Shown: positions 8,005 to 17,878, counted from the first letter of the stretch. The stretch is 64,000 nucleotides of DNA from Bacteroidales bacterium (GCA_016290385.1 JAEETO010000002.1:1-64000); one strand, 5' to 3'. Translations and numbers: made by a program. The notes: generated from the letters alone by a model not told the origin.

Positions 8005-11000
8005 TTATTGTTGAGGAAATAATTTTTTCCATGCGGAGATGATTTTTTCAGCATTTTCATCCGAATAATTAATAATTACTATATCCCAGCCTTTATTATT
8101 TTTTAGAACGATAAAGTGTCCTGATAAATAACCGCTAAATAAACCATTTAATGACTCTATTTCATATTTTGGTGTCTGGCCTATTCTCAAATAACTATTT
8201 TGTTCAATCTCAGAATTATTAAAAAAGGTTGTCTTTCTATCGCTTTGAAAATTAAAACCATCATAGCAAAATGGTCTAATAGAATGTTTGAAGTTTTTAA
8301 AATAAAAGCTTCTACTAGGCAGTGGCGCTATCTCTTGAGAAAACAGAGTATTATTATTTTTTTTAGAATTAGAATATGTTGCAATTATCAAATCGTCTAT
8401 GCGTCTATACATTTCTCCCTCAAAAGTGTGACGCCCCTCAATATCAATAAGTTTAACTTTTTCCCCGAATAAACTATAATACATTCCCGTACTACGATCT
8501 AAATAGCTATAGCCTAAATCCGTATAACCCTTTTCCTTAATCTCTTCTACAGACAATTGACCCTCATAATAAGTATACTTCAATTCTCCATTTTCGTCAA
8601 AATACGAATACCAATTCTGACCATCCGGATCCACCAGCATCACCGGATTACCGGCACAATAGCTATAAGCATTCACTCCATAGTACTTCTCCGCCATTGG
8701 GTCGGGGACGGTCCAGCGGGCGATGCGGGGATCGTAGTGCCTTGCGCCGTAATCCAAGGTCCCGAGGTAGGATGTGCCGACGGTGTAGCCTTCCAGCTCC
8801 TTGCCGTTGTAAAGATAACGATTATTCGTGATATTCGCATCGCTGAACGCAAGGCCGAACGGATAGTAGTCGGTACTTTGCAGGACGGTGTTGCCCGAGC
8901 TTACGACCGACCTTACGTTGCCGAGATGGTCGGTAATGTTGTATTGTGTCGTATATGCTCCAGTTGACGGGTTTCTCGTCAGCTGGCCGTTCGGGGTCAG
9001 GATGTAGTCGACGGCCAGGCTGGCGTCGTAGACGAAGTCGCCGCAGTAGACGCTCTTCAGCGTTCCGCCCTGCTTGACCGCCAGCTTGTTGCCGTTGGCG
9101 TCGTAAATGTAGTCCACGGTGCCGGTGTTGGAGGATACCTTGATCTTGTTCGGCAGTTTGACCGGGCTGTAGGTGACCGTCAGCCCCCTGAGGCCGTCGG
9201 TCTTCATCGTGCCGTCGGCATTGTATGCATACGATTTCTGGACGCCGCCCACCGTCACCTTCGACAACTTGTTCGTCCCGCTGGAATAGGCATAAGCGAG
9301 CGTCTCCGCCCGTGCCCCGGTCCTAATCATGCTTGTCAGGTTGCCGTTACTGTCGTAAGCGACCGCCTCGGAGTTGCCGCCTGAATGGGTACCGGACGTC
9401 AGCCGCCCATAGGCGTCGTAGGTGTATGCGTAGGTCTGTGAGCTGCCGCCGGCGTGCGCCCACGTCTCTCCGCTGATGTTGCCGCCATACTGCGGCGTCG
9501 TCCCTGTCTCGTAGCTGTAGGAGATGCCGAACTTGTCGGTCCCCAATGACGAGGGATTGTTGATTCCCGTCAGGCGGCCCCGGATGTCCCAGGCGTAGTT
9601 CACCACCTGCGTGCCCGTCCCGAGAACACGCGTGGCCTGTCGCCCGATGGCGTCCCAGGTGTCGGTCTCCAGCGGCGTCAGGGTCCCGCCGTCCAGGCCC
9701 TGCTGGATGGACGTCAGGCGCCCGGCGTAGTCGTAGCCGTACTTGCGCAGGACCGTCGTGGTCGTCGAGCCGACGGTCTGTGATTCCTTCGTGGCCGCGA
9801 CCTCTCCTTGGTGACGCTGCAGGGTACTCCGGCGGAAAGTGCCCGCCGTTCCTCCCGTGTAGATGTCACCCACCTCCTGTATCAGCCTGCCGAGGTTGTT
9901 GTAGTAGAGACTCGTGGTCAGCAGGATGCCCGAAGTGGTCAGCTCGTTCCCGTCGAGGACCTTTGCCTTGCGCCCGGTCACCAGGCCCTTGACGGCGGAA
10001 GACTGCACCGAAGAGGAGGACTGTCCGACGTCGGATCCGGCTGCGCTGAACGACAGGACATCGGGATAGCCATAGCTGTCGTAGTAGGTGATGGTCAGGA
10101 CGTCTTTCAGCGCGACCGGCAGGACGGTGTCGCTTGACGTATAGCCGGAAATCGCACCCGATGCGCTGCGCGTCTCGTGGAATGCCTGGCTGGCATAGTT
10201 GTTACGCAGCGTCGAGGCGCCGGAGTAGCTCTTCACGATTCCCGAATACACCTCCCGCCCCAGACGGTCATAGCGATGGAATTCCCACAGGAAGTCGTTG
10301 CTCTGGAGCGCATCCTGCGAGGCGACGAGACGGTCGTCCGCATCGTAGACGAACTCTGTCTTGCCCTTGTCCGGCACGTAGCTCTCGATGAGGCGGTCCT
10401 TCGCATCATAGATGTAGCGGTAGTACATCGTTGACGTGACGGACGTTCCAGAAGGCTGGGCTTTCGGCGGGATGACCGCCACTAGGAGTCCGGCATCATT
10501 ATAGACGTAACTCGTCCGGAGATTGCCTACGCGTGTCTCCACCACGTTTCCGTTGCGGTCGGTGAAGGTAATCGTCGTACGCTCGTCGGGATCGGTGATC
10601 AATTCTTTGAGAAGCGTCCCGGCGGCGTAGGCACTGCCGCGCGTGACCACGCTCGTCGACGCCGTGATGTTCCAGCGGTAGACAGCGTCAGTCGTAGAGT
10701 TCACGCCGTAGGCATGCTTCACGCCGTGGGTCAGGTATCCGCCTGCGCCGGGCAGGTATTCCCTGAGGACGCGTCCCACCGGCGATGACTCATACTCGGT
10801 GCGGCTCTTGGCATATGGCACATCGGCGGAGCTGTACCGGGCCGAATACCAGCCCGACTGCTCGCTGGCATAGTTGGGCCGATAAGCGCCGCCCGTACCC
10901 GCCGAACCGTATGGCAGCCACGCGTCCGTAACGCGACCCCATGCGTCGTAGGTGGGATACTGCATCACCAGGTCCTTCGACTCCCCAGAGCCGTAGGCCT

Positions 11001-14000
11001 GCACGGTCTGCACTTCCCGGTATTGCCCGTCATAGTAGTGCGCCACGGTCCGCCGCCTGGCGGCTGCGACGCTGCTGATGGCGCCCAGCGCCGTGTCGGG
11101 CGTGCTCACCTTCACGTAGCTGTTCCCCGCACCCGTGGCATCGTTGTATTCGATGGCCATCGTCACCTTTGCGGCATTGTCCTTGACCGTAGTCAGCCGC
11201 TGGAGTCCGTCGTAGGCGTATTCCTCCTTCCTGCCCGCCGGGTCGAAGGCGCCGCTCACGCCGTAGAGCGGCTTCAGCGTCCTTCCCTCCACGAGCGCAT
11301 CGGAGATCCCGCGCAGCGTGGACAATGCCGATGACACCGTGGCGTCAGACGGATCGACGGCCAGTGAGAGCGACCCGAGGGTCTGGACGCCAAGGGCTGA
11401 TGCCACCTCACTCCACGACGCCCCCGTGACCTTTGCCACCGGCGTGGTGTGGCTGTAGCTCCAGACATGGTTCTCCGTGTCGTCCTTCCCGTAGACGATG
11501 CTGCGGGGGTTGCCCCAGCTGTCATATTCAGCATACGTGATGCGTACCGGCGGGTTGGAACTACCCTTGGCGTACCTTACTTCCGAGGGGCGGAAAAGAT
11601 ATCCGCCGGGAGCGTCGGTCCCCGCAAGACGGACGTACGTGACCCGCGCCGTGTCCACCTGCGTGCCGCCTACGACCAGGGCCTGGCCAACAACCGGCGA
11701 AACGATGTGGCGCCCCACCAGCGAATCCATCATCGCGCCGGAAGATGTGAACGGATAGGTGTACCGCATTACCGATGTGCGTCCGTCGCTGCGCGTCGTC
11801 GTCTCCGTGGCAGGATAATGCCAGTCCTGCATAAGGGTGTACGCCAGCGTGCGGTCGGTGGTGAAGGCCGATGTGGAGACGCTGCCTACGCTGTCGATGC
11901 CGAAGGTCTCGACGGTCTCGCCGCCGGGATAACGCACGCCACGGGTCGAGGTGTAGAGGTAGTAGTACAGGGGCGCCACTGCGTCTCCGCTTCCCAGGTC
12001 GTCCATCCGGCGTATCGACCAGTAGTCGGGCAGCAGCCCGCTGTCGGCATTCGAGGATGCCTGCGGATGGTTGTAGTACACCCCGTGGTAGAATCCTAGG
12101 TTTACGATCTCGGCCTCCACGTCCTCGACCCATTTAAGCGTAGTACGACGGACGAGATGTCCGCCACCGTCGTATTCCTCCGTCTTGGTCAGTTTTGAGG
12201 TATTGTAGTTCAATGACTCTCCCTGAAGGTGCCATTCCTCAAAAGGAAACAGGCATTCGTTGGCATTGAGGAAACCCGTGGTCCCGACCGTGAAGGACTG
12301 CGGGACGGTGAAGGTCCTCTCCGTACGGCCGAGGGCCGTGGACCCCGCGTAGACGGTCTCGGTCACCTTGTCGTAATCGACCGCTTCGCCGCCGCCGCTG
12401 ACCCGGGACACGTACTTCGGGGTGATGGTCCTCGTGCGGTCGACGGTGATGAAGGATATGTTGGCCCCGACGGTTGGCGCCTCATGGACCGTGAGCTGGT
12501 TGACCATATCGACGCAATACTTGGAATCGGGTATGGCGGAGATGCTGCCACCGGCATAGGTGTAGCCCGTCTTGCGCAGCACGGCGCCTCCCTTGTCCTT
12601 GTACTCCACGGTCTTGATCCTGAGGCCGGGGCCCGTGCCGCCTGTTACAGTTGCGCCGCGCTCCTTGGTATAAGTGTTCGGTTCGAACGTGAACTCGGTG
12701 TATCCTCCGCCGGGATAGGTGATGCGTTTGAGGATGTTGTGCTGGATGTAGGCGGTATCCGGGCTGCGGTGCCCGCCATTACCGAGGGTGAACGACGTGC
12801 TGAAATTGTATCCCAGCGCGCCGATCGACCGTGTGGGCAGGAAGCAGTTCTGGCTCGACGTCGTTCCGTTGAAGTAACCCCACCAGTCGCAGGAAGGGGC
12901 GCTGACCGTGTTGTTTATCACGTTGTTGTAGGCAAGGATATAAGACTGGCGCAGGATACTTGAAGCGTCATACACATTAATCGAATCGAGAAGGGGCTCG
13001 GCCGTGTTGATGTTGTTGGACCTGGTCTTGAAGACATACTTGCGGACTATGTTCCCTTCATGGTCTTTCACCGTAACGCTCGAGATGTGATTCGAAGATT
13101 CTACTATATCCACGGATCCCAGCGGCCATGATATCCTGCTTGGAAACACTTTACGGAACGCCGTCAGCGAATAGGGCATCTCCGTGTTCTCTCCGGTGGG
13201 ATAATACCGGCTCAGGTAGTCGCTCGCAGCCTCGCCGTCGGGCGCGTAGCCCGTGTACCAGAACAGGCGCACCGAGTCCTGCACCCTGTACCATTGGTCC
13301 TGCCCGGAGCTGTAGGTATAATTGCCGCTGCGGGTATATTCGAACGACACCTTGTTGCCGGCATCATCCTCCGCCTCGCGGAGCTGCCAGCCCGTGGCGT
13401 AGGTCGTGCCGCTCCCGTTTACATCGTACGTGCAGTACTCCATGTATGCCGCATCCGTGGAGACGGGCGTCGTCGAGGCCGACCCGCTGCCGAAGCGGTA
13501 GCGCGTGCCGTCACCGTCGAGCACCTCGATGCCGTTGAACATCGACATCACCGTGCCGGACGACTTCACGGTACCAGCGACCTTCCAGTTCACCGACGGA
13601 GAAAAATGGCCCGTGTAGGTCCCGGAACTCTCCGTGAGATAAAAAGATGCCGCCCCAGTCGGGGTCGTCATCGTGAACTCGTCCTTCTCCGTATCGTACC
13701 GTGTCGGGCCGTACCATCCGTAGAGGCTCGAGATCGTATATTGGTCGTCGCTGCTACCGAGCTGGTCGAAATGCGTGTACTGGTCTGCCTGGTACCATGT
13801 CGATGCCTCGTCCGGCTTTCCCTTGATCACCCTGTTCACACTTCCTCCCACGTCCAGCACCCAGCCGAAGCCCACGTTCGGCGCCACGCTCCTGTCCACC
13901 TTCGCATTCGTCGTCGAATACCGCAGGACGATGGGTATCGACAGTTTGCCATACTTGATCGTATAGAGCGGTATCGATATGTCCGGAACACCCTTGTTCC

Positions 14001-14169
14001 CGTCCGCCGGATAGTTTACCGCGTCGTGCAGTGCCGCCGCTTCCGGCGACAGGGCGATGTAGTTCACCTTGTCCAATGAGATGGCATCCTGCGCAGACAC
14101 GGAGGGAGCGGAGAGCAGGACGAGCAAGGAGAGCAGGGTGATGGAAGAAAACAAGCGTAGCGGCTTCAT
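8005..14169 (-). CDS. Secreted Rhs-repeat polymorphic toxin with variable C-terminal tip
   Basis: The 2054-residue protein starts with a signal peptide ending at SAPSVSAQ. The N-terminal part has the Bacteroidota Rhs opening (VPDISIPLYTIKYG, GFGWVLDVGG). A long central shell carries YD repeats such as YDAKDRLIESY, YDYAGRLTSIQQG, WDIRGRLTGINNP and YDAYGRLTSG. The Rhs-associated core lies near residues 1740-1847: DHLGNVRSVV, YYPFGL, LDYGARHYDPRIARW, GNPVMLVDPDG. After DPDGQ the last ~208 residues are a non-conserved tip that I cannot assign to a toxin family. Base use changes at the same place, from GC-rich shell to AT-rich tip, a sign of tip exchange. No type VI PAAR domain is present, so export through Sec and perhaps a further system is expected. 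Two small genes follow on the same strand. Confidence 0.93.
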   Translation of the reverse strand: MKPLRLFSSITLLSLLVLLSAPSVSAQDAISLDKVNYIALSPEAAALHDAVNYPADGNKGVPDISIPLYTIKYGKLSIPIVLRYSTTNAKVDRSVAPNVGFGWVLDVGGSVNRVIKGKPDEASTWYQADQYTHFDQLGSSDDQYTISSLYGWYGPTRYDTEKDEFTMTTPTGAASFYLTESSGTYTGHFSPSVNWKVAGTVKSSGTVMSMFNGIEVLDGDGTRYRFGSGSASTTPVSTDAAYMEYCTYDVNGSGTTYATGWQLREAEDDAGNKVSFEYTRSGNYTYSSGQDQWYRVQDSVRLFWYTGYAPDGEAASDYLSRYYPTGENTEMPYSLTAFRKVFPSRISWPLGSVDIVESSNHISSVTVKDHEGNIVRKYVFKTRSNNINTAEPLLDSINVYDASSILRQSYILAYNNVINNTVSAPSCDWWGYFNGTTSSQNCFLPTRSIGALGYNFSTSFTLGNGGHRSPDTAYIQHNILKRITYPGGGYTEFTFEPNTYTKERGATVTGGTGPGLRIKTVEYKDKGGAVLRKTGYTYAGGSISAIPDSKYCVDMVNQLTVHEAPTVGANISFITVDRTRTITPKYVSRVSGGGEAVDYDKVTETVYAGSTALGRTERTFTVPQSFTVGTTGFLNANECLFPFEEWHLQGESLNYNTSKLTKTEEYDGGGHLVRRTTLKWVEDVEAEIVNLGFYHGVYYNHPQASSNADSGLLPDYWSIRRMDDLGSGDAVAPLYYYLYTSTRGVRYPGGETVETFGIDSVGSVSTSAFTTDRTLAYTLMQDWHYPATETTTRSDGRTSVMRYTYPFTSSGAMMDSLVGRHIVSPVVGQALVVGGTQVDTARVTYVRLAGTDAPGGYLFRPSEVRYAKGSSNPPVRITYAEYDSWGNPRSIVYGKDDTENHVWSYSHTTPVAKVTGASWSEVASALGVQTLGSLSLAVDPSDATVSSALSTLRGISDALVEGRTLKPLYGVSGAFDPAGRKEEYAYDGLQRLTTVKDNAAKVTMAIEYNDATGAGNSYVKVSTPDTALGAISSVAAARRRTVAHYYDGQYREVQTVQAYGSGESKDLVMQYPTYDAWGRVTDAWLPYGSAGTGGAYRPNYASEQSGWYSARYSSADVPYAKSRTEYESSPVGRVLREYLPGAGGYLTHGVKHAYGVNSTTDAVYRWNITASTSVVTRGSAYAAGTLLKELITDPDERTTITFTDRNGNVVETRVGNLRTSYVYNDAGLLVAVIPPKAQPSGTSVTSTMYYRYIYDAKDRLIESYVPDKGKTEFVYDADDRLVASQDALQSNDFLWEFHRYDRLGREVYSGIVKSYSGASTLRNNYASQAFHETRSASGAISGYTSSDTVLPVALKDVLTITYYDSYGYPDVLSFSAAGSDVGQSSSSVQSSAVKGLVTGRKAKVLDGNELTTSGILLTTSLYYNNLGRLIQEVGDIYTGGTAGTFRRSTLQRHQGEVAATKESQTVGSTTTTVLRKYGYDYAGRLTSIQQGLDGGTLTPLETDTWDAIGRQATRVLGTGTQVVNYAWDIRGRLTGINNPSSLGTDKFGISYSYETGTTPQYGGNISGETWAHAGGSSQTYAYTYDAYGRLTSGTHSGGNSEAVAYDSNGNLTSMIRTGARAETLAYAYSSGTNKLSKVTVGGVQKSYAYNADGTMKTDGLRGLTVTYSPVKLPNKIKVSSNTGTVDYIYDANGNKLAVKQGGTLKSVYCGDFVYDASLAVDYILTPNGQLTRNPSTGAYTTQYNITDHLGNVRSVVSSGNTVLQSTDYYPFGLAFSDANITNNRYLYNGKELEGYTVGTSYLGTLDYGARHYDPRIARWTVPDPMAEKYYGVNAYSYCAGNPVMLVDPDGQNWYSYFDENGELKYTYYEGQLSVEEIKEKGYTDLGYSYLDRSTGMYYSLFGEKVKLIDIEGRHTFEGEMYRRIDDLIIATYSNSKKNNNTLFSQEIAPLPSRSFYFKNFKHSIRPFCYDGFNFQSDRKTTFFNNSEIEQNSYLRIGQTPKYEIESLNGLFSGYLSGHFIVLKNNKGWDIVIINYSDENAEKIISAWKKLFPQQ

Positions 14170-14337
14170 GGCGGTAAGTATTTTATTCTTTTAAAGTTCG
14201 GAAAAAGCGTGAAAGTAGTCAACATAAAAACGGCTATTCGGCATCTCGGAAGATGCGAATCGTTCCGCAGCAGCTTTCGGTCTTGTCTTAAGAGCTCAGG
14301 GGCAAAAGCGTCCTGAACAACGGATCAAAATGCAGAA

Positions 14338-14721
14338 CTATTGAACTGTGAAATAGCCATAAAACGTATCTCCAGCAGGAGTTAAAAATTCAATCAAGTA
14401 TAAACCACATCCAAAAGGAACGGGAAGAGAAACGGTTCCTTCCATGGAATCGACATTGGTCGTGGTAGAAAGCCCGGCCGTGCAGTTCGTCATCCTGACA
14501 CCTACTTCTCCAAGATCATACGCGAATTCCACGGTTACAATACCTTGAATGGGATAGAAAATAGCTTGTAACGGTATGGGCACCATCGAACGATGGAGTG
14601 ATTGTCCACTTGGCAAATATTGAATGTCTATGACATCTCCTTCCTCAACATCAGCGAATGAGAAAACAGGGACTGCGGCAAGGCAAGCCGCAAACAAAAA
14701 AAGTGACAGGATTCTTTTCAT
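14338..14721 (-). CDS. DUF3244-type small secreted protein
   Basis: The 127-residue product starts with a signal peptide (MKRILSLFLFAACLAAVPVF). It continues as a compact beta-sandwich-like domain with IVTVEFAYDLGEVGVRMTN and ending GLYLIEFLTPAGDTFYGYF, the pattern of DUF3244 proteins common in Bacteroidota. Their function is unknown. The internal start is chosen over an upstream Met at 14868 for two reasons: the signal peptide begins here, and a -7 box at 14745-14752 lies downstream of that longer start. The TPR lipoprotein gene lies 236 bp upstream on the same strand. The gap to rhs (14170-14337) holds nothing I can assign. Confidence 0.75.
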   Translation of the reverse strand: MKRILSLFLFAACLAAVPVFSFADVEEGDVIDIQYLPSGQSLHRSMVPIPLQAIFYPIQGIVTVEFAYDLGEVGVRMTNCTAGLSTTTNVDSMEGTVSLPVPFGCGLYLIEFLTPAGDTFYGYFTVQ

Positions 14722-14744
14722 GGCTTTGCGTTCTTTGTTGTATA

Positions 14745-14752
14745 CAAAGTTA
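14745..14752 (-). promoter_or_regulatory. Putative -7 box for the DUF3244 gene
   Basis: The minus strand reads TAACTTTG, an exact TAnnTTTG match, 23 bp before the chosen ATG at 14721. No clear -33 TTTG is present at the usual distance. Its place supports the short form of the protein. Confidence 0.5.
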
Positions 14753-14854
14753 CAGTACCTCTTTTCAAGACCACGCAGCCACGCCCGAAAAACATCTAAC
14801 ATGCACTCTGCGAAAAGCGGCGCCAGATGACCGTTTGAGGCATATTTCAACTTC

Positions 14855-14877
14855 CCTGTTAGAAACAATCTAACAGG
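14855..14877. repeat. Perfect 9-bp inverted repeat between TPR lipoprotein and DUF3244 genes
   Basis: The arms CCTGTTAGA and TCTAACAGG flank a 5-bp loop. On the minus strand the hairpin lies about 80 bp past the stop of the TPR gene and about 100 bp before the DUF3244 promoter. It is not followed by a T-run, so it is either a weak terminator, an mRNA end, or an operator. The same 236-bp gap also has a C-rich tract near 14922-14936. Confidence 0.5.
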
Positions 14878-14957
14878 ATTTCCCTCGATCTATCGTTATA
14901 TGCTGATTTTCAAGAATTTACCCCCCCCACCCCGCGTCATGAGAGTCGTTAAATAAA

Positions 14958-16640
14958 TCAGCGGAAGAAGAGAAGATATTGATTCTTGAATTTGGCTGAT
15001 GAGCGGGCAATGGAATCCTTGAGACGGGATTTTCTCTCATAGGTGGCGGGCATGGACGAAATTTGGAACGCCGCTTTCAAGACACTGGGATCAAAACCGG
15101 CAAAGACAAAACTCGCAAAACGATAATCCTTTTCTGAACAATCCGGGAAATCCTCGCGATAGTGCGTCATTACTTCATCGAACAATTCATTCAAGCGACA
15201 TTCAAGCAATTTCTGCCCTTCTTCGTCATCGGACAACCTTGCCATGGCATTCTTGGCTTCATAATAGACATCGTCCTTCACATCGACGGGAGATTTGCCT
15301 GGATGATAAAAGGCCTTGTACAGCTTTCCCCATTCCCGGAAAGACGACTGGAGATGCGTGGTAAATTCCCGCTGGAGACTGGCTTGCTGCACATTCATTT
15401 CCGTTACCCGATCAGACAACGATTCCACGGCCTTTTGCAAAGAAGCATTCTCCCGAGACAACAAACGGGCTTTTTGTTTATCGTGTTCATGTTTTCTGCG
15501 GAGCAGCAAATAACCGGACATCATGACAGCTATGAGGAGTAGGATGGAAAGCACAAAAATCCAGGTGATCAAGCGTTTTGCCTCCTCCGTTTTCGTTTTC
15601 TCCAATGCATAAAAATCGCGCTGAGACCTGACCGCTGACTGTCTGAGAATGTCCAACATCATTTCTGTCCGTTGGTCATTCGATTCATTTAGCAAATGAA
15701 AGGCCTTTTCATATTGTCCCTCTTGCGATAATGCTTTGCTTCTCCAAGTTTTATACGCGTATGTTTCACCTGCAGGCGTCATCTCCAGTTTATGAAAAAA
15801 CGAATCAGCACGCTCGACGTCGCCAATCATGGCCAGTGAGTACGAATAGGCTCCCCAATGATTGACCGAAGGGAGACGACCCAAAATAGACAGCGCCTCT
15901 TGAAACAAGGAAACTCCGGCAGAATAGTCGTCAAAACTATTGACGCGAAGCAGGGCATAATCAGACAAGATGAATGGCATAACCTGTTGATTCGCTGAAT
16001 CCTTTTCCGCTATAAGACAACTAAACAAGGAATCTGCTTCTTCTGTCCGCTTCAGGTTCGTCAATCCTTGCGCCATCCTATAACGGGAAGCCATCGCGAG
16101 CTTATCATCTCCGCACGCCTTGGCGGACAGAAATGCCAATTCCGAATATCGATAGGCTTCTTCCGGCATACACGTATTTGAGTACGTGTCTCCCATAGCT
16201 TGATACAGCAGGGATTTGAATCGGTCATCCTCTATCGTCCCGGCATAATCCAACGCACGGGTGAAGGAGATGATGGCATCTGCATAGTCCCCCCGGTTGT
16301 ATTGTATCCTCCCCAGATAATACCATGCCTTGGCACGACGGATGCCGGAGGGATGCCGGTCATAGTATTCCACCGCCGGCATCACTACATTCACATCGGT
16401 CGTGTCGATCCAGTTCTTGTCGAGGGCCATGGCGTGCAGCAGTGCGTAGTGGGCGCGGAGCTTCGGCGTGGTGAGTGTGGTGGTGTCGATGGAGCGGAGA
16501 GTGGCCAGGGCACTGTCGGGACGCTCCTGGATGTAGGTTTCTACATCCAGAAGCGTAGCGGCAACCTGGCGGCTGGCGCAGGAAGCGAGAAGGAGGGCGG
16601 CCAGCGGCCACAAGATAAAAGCAGACAGGCAGTGACGCAT
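14958..16640 (-). CDS. TPR lipoprotein with TM helix and degenerate HTH-like C-terminus
   Basis: The 560-residue protein begins with a lipoprotein signal (LLLASC lipobox). Residues ~30-330 are tetratricopeptide repeats, seen in AWYYLGRIQYNRGDYADAI and LLYQAMGDTYSNTCMPEEAY. A transmembrane helix follows (ITWIFVLSILLLIAVMMSGY, near 357-377), then a coiled-coil stretch and a cytoplasmic C-terminal domain. The end (CSEKDYRFASFVFAGFD ... SSMPATYERKSRLKDSI) lines up in form with the HTH end of Bacteroidota TPR regulators, where a SxxxVxxxRxRLRKK helix is usual. Several expected basic or polar positions are changed. It starts 12 bp after the GH57 stop, so it may be read from the glycogen transcript. 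Role as a membrane-bound signalling protein is inferred. Confidence 0.75.
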   Translation of the reverse strand: MRHCLSAFILWPLAALLLASCASRQVAATLLDVETYIQERPDSALATLRSIDTTTLTTPKLRAHYALLHAMALDKNWIDTTDVNVVMPAVEYYDRHPSGIRRAKAWYYLGRIQYNRGDYADAIISFTRALDYAGTIEDDRFKSLLYQAMGDTYSNTCMPEEAYRYSELAFLSAKACGDDKLAMASRYRMAQGLTNLKRTEEADSLFSCLIAEKDSANQQVMPFILSDYALLRVNSFDDYSAGVSLFQEALSILGRLPSVNHWGAYSYSLAMIGDVERADSFFHKLEMTPAGETYAYKTWRSKALSQEGQYEKAFHLLNESNDQRTEMMLDILRQSAVRSQRDFYALEKTKTEEAKRLITWIFVLSILLLIAVMMSGYLLLRRKHEHDKQKARLLSRENASLQKAVESLSDRVTEMNVQQASLQREFTTHLQSSFREWGKLYKAFYHPGKSPVDVKDDVYYEAKNAMARLSDDEEGQKLLECRLNELFDEVMTHYREDFPDCSEKDYRFASFVFAGFDPSVLKAAFQISSMPATYERKSRLKDSIARSSAKFKNQYLLFFR

Positions 16641-16652
16641 GTTCAGGCGAAG

Positions 16653-17858
16653 CTATTTCGCCTTCTTTGCTTTGAGTTTCTCTTTGACCCGCAGTTCAAA
16701 ATCTGCGAGGACGTTCATGTAGTTGATGAACGCTTCATACGGCGTGTCGTAGGGGTTGAAGTAGCTGTGGACGCTGCCGTCGGAGAAGAATTTGGTACAC
16801 ATGTAATAGAAGTGGTCGCTTTCCTGCAGCTTGCGGAAAATGCTGACCAGGTTTTCATCTTTGGTCTTGTAGACTTCGGCCTCCATCGCATAGAGCTTGT
16901 TGAAGGCTTCCTCCTGCAGGTCATTGCCGAGCCAGGCGCTGGTGTCGCGCTCCTCGTCCGCCCAGGAGATGGGATACGGCACGTGCAGCGGGGCGACCGG
17001 CTGGTATTTGCGGGCCGCTTCGGAAGGCGTGCTGAAATCGATGTTGCGCGCGAGGATGGCTGCCGGGAGGGCGTTCATGAAGTCGAAGATGCCGCTGGCG
17101 CTGCGCTGGTGCTCGCCAAAGGTCTCATAGTCCATGAAGAGGTTGAGCACGTCGTCTTTCTGGAGGGCGGAGACGGCCCAGTCGGCGAACTTGTCGGCCG
17201 TCAGCGGCCAGCTGTTCCATCCCTTGTCGGAGAAACGGAAAGCGATGTCGTCGCTCAGGTTGAAATTGCGGAGCAGGAGCTTCATGCGCGGATTGAGCGC
17301 ATTGACATACACGAAGTTCGGGCTCTTCCAGCCCAGGATGTGCTTGGCCCCTTCGGTCAGCATCACGTCGTAGCCCATGTCAGCCACGGCGGCGCCGATC
17401 ATGTCGGAGTAGATGAGCTCGGTGTTGCGGAACACCGTGGGCTTCACGCCGAACAGGCGTTTCATCAGGTCGGCATGCTGCTTCACCTGTTTCTTGAACT
17501 CGGCGGTCGAGGCGAGCGAGGCGAGCGAGTGGGAATAGGTCTCACTGAGGAATTCCACGCAACCCGTCGCAGCGAGGGCCTTGAAACTGTCGATCACTTC
17601 GGGCACGTAGCGCTCGAACTGCTCGATGGCGGTGCCGGAGATGGAGAATGCCACCTTGAAGGCGCCGTTATTGCGGAGGATCAGGTCGTGCAGCATCTTG
17701 TTGGCCGGCAGGTAGCAGCGTTCGGCCACGCGGCGCACGATGGTCCGGTTGGAGAAATCGTCGAGATAGTGGAAGTCGTTGCCGATGTCAAAGAAGCGGA
17801 ACTGCCGCAGACGGTCGGGCTGATGGACTTGGAAGTAGAAACAAACTGACTTATTCAT
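16653..17858 (-). CDS. GH57 family alpha-amylase / glucanotransferase-like enzyme
   Basis: The 401-residue protein shows the GH57 conserved regions in order: YFQVHQPDRLR at the N-terminus (HQP motif), a middle FRNTELIYSD containing the catalytic Glu, and MDYETFGEHQ containing the acid/base Asp. GH57 enzymes hydrolyse or transfer alpha-1,4-glucan segments. There is no signal peptide, so it acts in the cytoplasm. It is the last of four glycogen genes on this strand, 20 bp after the GT4 synthase. The length fits the Bacteroidota GH57 proteins found beside the debranching enzyme and GT4 genes. The exact activity (amylase, 4-alpha-glucanotransferase or branching) cannot be told from sequence. Confidence 0.9.
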   Translation of the reverse strand: MNKSVCFYFQVHQPDRLRQFRFFDIGNDFHYLDDFSNRTIVRRVAERCYLPANKMLHDLILRNNGAFKVAFSISGTAIEQFERYVPEVIDSFKALAATGCVEFLSETYSHSLASLASTAEFKKQVKQHADLMKRLFGVKPTVFRNTELIYSDMIGAAVADMGYDVMLTEGAKHILGWKSPNFVYVNALNPRMKLLLRNFNLSDDIAFRFSDKGWNSWPLTADKFADWAVSALQKDDVLNLFMDYETFGEHQRSASGIFDFMNALPAAILARNIDFSTPSEAARKYQPVAPLHVPYPISWADEERDTSAWLGNDLQEEAFNKLYAMEAEVYKTKDENLVSIFRKLQESDHFYYMCTKFFSDGSVHSYFNPYDTPYEAFINYMNVLADFELRVKEKLKAKKAK

Positions 17859-17878
17859 AGCGTTACTTTTTTATTTTC

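Noticed and set aside
9780-14079. Long plus-strand open frames opposite the rhs gene
   Set aside because: They are antisense shadows of GC-rich repeat coding sequence, with arginine/proline-rich translations and no motifs.
14922-14936. C-rich tract as a phase-variable homopolymer
   Set aside because: It is interrupted, lies in an intergenic region away from a promoter spacer, and has no sign of a reading frame to switch.
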